From the NCBI GenBank assembly GCA_902373545.1, contig CABKMZ010000050.1, forward strand, positions 1 through 12,973: 12,973 nt of DNA, written 5' to 3'. The number at the start of each line of letters is the position of its first letter. Within the stretch, counting starts at the first letter, position 1. Under the pieces are notes generated by a model. The model ran no database searches. It had not been told where the DNA came from and was given only the letters and a program-made list of their open reading frames with translations. Below, one piece after another: positions 12,367 to 12,973 of the stretch. The stretch is from an uncultured Actinomyces sp. (lineage in GTDB: Bacteria > Actinomycetota > Actinomycetes > Actinomycetales > Actinomycetaceae). The translations under genes were made by a program, and so were the position numbers.

Positions 12367-12972
12367 CTACTGCCCGCGCTTGACGGACTCCAGCAGCATG
12401 ACGGCCACGTCGCGCACCTCGGGCAGCTTTCCGCTCGCGGTCATCGACGAGGCCGGGGTGGCCTCGTTGGTCGCCCCGCCCTGGTCGGCGGCGTCGGAGG
12501 AGACGAAACCGGCGGACGTGCCCGAGGCCGAGCCGAGCATCTGGGAACAGAACGGGCAGGCCGTCGCGACGACGTCCGCGCCCGTGGCCGCGGCCTCGAC
12601 GATGCGGGCATCCGCGATACGGGTCCCGCGCGTCTCCTCGAACCAGGCGTGCGCGCCGCCTGCGCCGCAGCACATCGCGCGGTCGCGGTTGCGCGGCATC
12701 TCGACGAGCTCCACGTTCGGCAGGGAGCCCACGAGCTCGCGCGGCGGCTCGTAGACGCGGTTGTGGCGGCCCAGGAAGCAGGCGTCGTGGTAGGTGACCT
12801 TCAGGGGCGCCCCGACCGAGGGAGCGTTGCCCGCGGACTGCGCCCCGGCCTCGTCGGCGGTGTCCGCGCCCGCGGAGTCCGCAGAGGCAGCGGAAGCAGA
12901 TGAGGTGGTGGGGGCCACCGGCGTGAGCAGGCCGTCGCGCACCAGGCGGTTGAGGAGCTGCGTGTGGTGGAC
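12367..12972 (-). CDS. CCG-domain (Fe-S)-binding oxidoreductase, 3' part only
   Basis: The visible 201 residues are the C-terminal part of a heterodisulfide-reductase-like iron-sulfur protein. The gene enters from the right edge, so the start is missing. The visible protein starts VHHTQLLNRLV, a segment typical just before the last cysteine-rich domain. It then shows TYHDACFLGRHNRVYEPPREL, AMCCGAGGAHAWFEE and TACPFCSQM, the cysteine-rich (CCG) domain pattern C...CCG...C-x2-C that binds an Fe-S cluster. The closest family I can name is the actinobacterial iron-sulfur reductase type represented by Rv0338c in M. tuberculosis, a membrane-associated redox protein of uncertain partner. Two low-complexity Ser/Ala/Thr/Gly inserts are unusual: one before TYHDACF (about 30 residues) and one after CPFCSQM (about 35). 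GTG at 12942 is an internal codon, not the start. Confidence 0.88.
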   Translation of the reverse strand, partial: VHHTQLLNRLVRDGLLTPVAPTTSSASAASADSAGADTADEAGAQSAGNAPSVGAPLKVTYHDACFLGRHNRVYEPPRELVGSLPNVELVEMPRNRDRAMCCGAGGAHAWFEETRGTRIADARIVEAAATGADVVATACPFCSQMLGSASGTSAGFVSSDAADQGGATNEATPASSMTASGKLPEVRDVAVMLLESVKRGQ

Positions 12973-12973
12973 G

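Noticed and set aside
1..12973. tRNA, rRNA or other known RNA genes
   Set aside because: Reading the spacers on both strands showed no cloverleaf, T-loop motif or rRNA sequence that could be supported.

Overview
The window looks like a chromosomal segment of a high-GC actinobacterium. The evidence is GC-rich third codon positions, a Dcd, MutY and molbindin of actinobacterial type, genes that appear to be leaderless, and a candidate sigma-R-type promoter in front of a thioredoxin. Low-complexity Ala/Pro/Ser/Gly inserts and many short intergenic tandem repeats suggest the Actinomycetaceae (Actinomyces/Schaalia-like). That placement is inferred from sequence character alone. No phage, CRISPR, toxin-antitoxin or secretion cassette is visible. 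Most of the segment is housekeeping genes separated by unusually repetitive spacers.

Left part (1-2126): a NUDIX hydrolase (301-720), a 41-bp tandem repeat array, a TetR-family regulator (972-1610) and thioredoxin (1705-2073). A GGAAT-N18-GTT element at the tetR/trx junction matches the disulfide-stress sigma-R/SigH promoter consensus. A strong hairpin terminator closes the unit. The next spacer (2127-2505) holds an imperfect inverted repeat, a 77-bp element with perfect 20-bp terminal inverted repeats, and a 65-bp tandem repeat that runs into the stop codon of the next gene.

Middle part (2506-8656): a reverse-strand GNAT acetyltransferase with an inserted low-complexity loop; a spacer with a 57-bp tandem repeat; a three-gene MacAB-like export operon (HlyD-type adaptor, ATPase, FtsX-fold permease) joined by ATGA and GTGA stop/start overlaps; a reverse-strand adenine glycosylase MutY; and a divergent small TM2-domain membrane protein with its own terminator.

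Right part (8657-12973): a 559-bp spacer with possible degraded coding remnants; a second TM2 protein with a Q/P/A/F/G-repeat N-terminus; dCTP deaminase (dcd), probably bifunctional; a directly coupled 538-aa protein of unknown function; a single-domain molybdate-binding Mop protein; a bidirectional terminator; and the 3' part of a reverse-strand CCG-domain iron-sulfur oxidoreductase that runs off the right edge.

Several genes deal with nucleotide-pool or redox quality control (NUDIX, MutY, Dcd, thioredoxin), but they do not form one operon. The items most worth a second look are the 77-bp inverted-repeat element, the sigma-R-like trx promoter, the recurrent GEGxQASS-type insert found in two unrelated proteins, the shared -10/6-nt/start-codon arrangement at three genes, and the unknown protein coupled to dcd.
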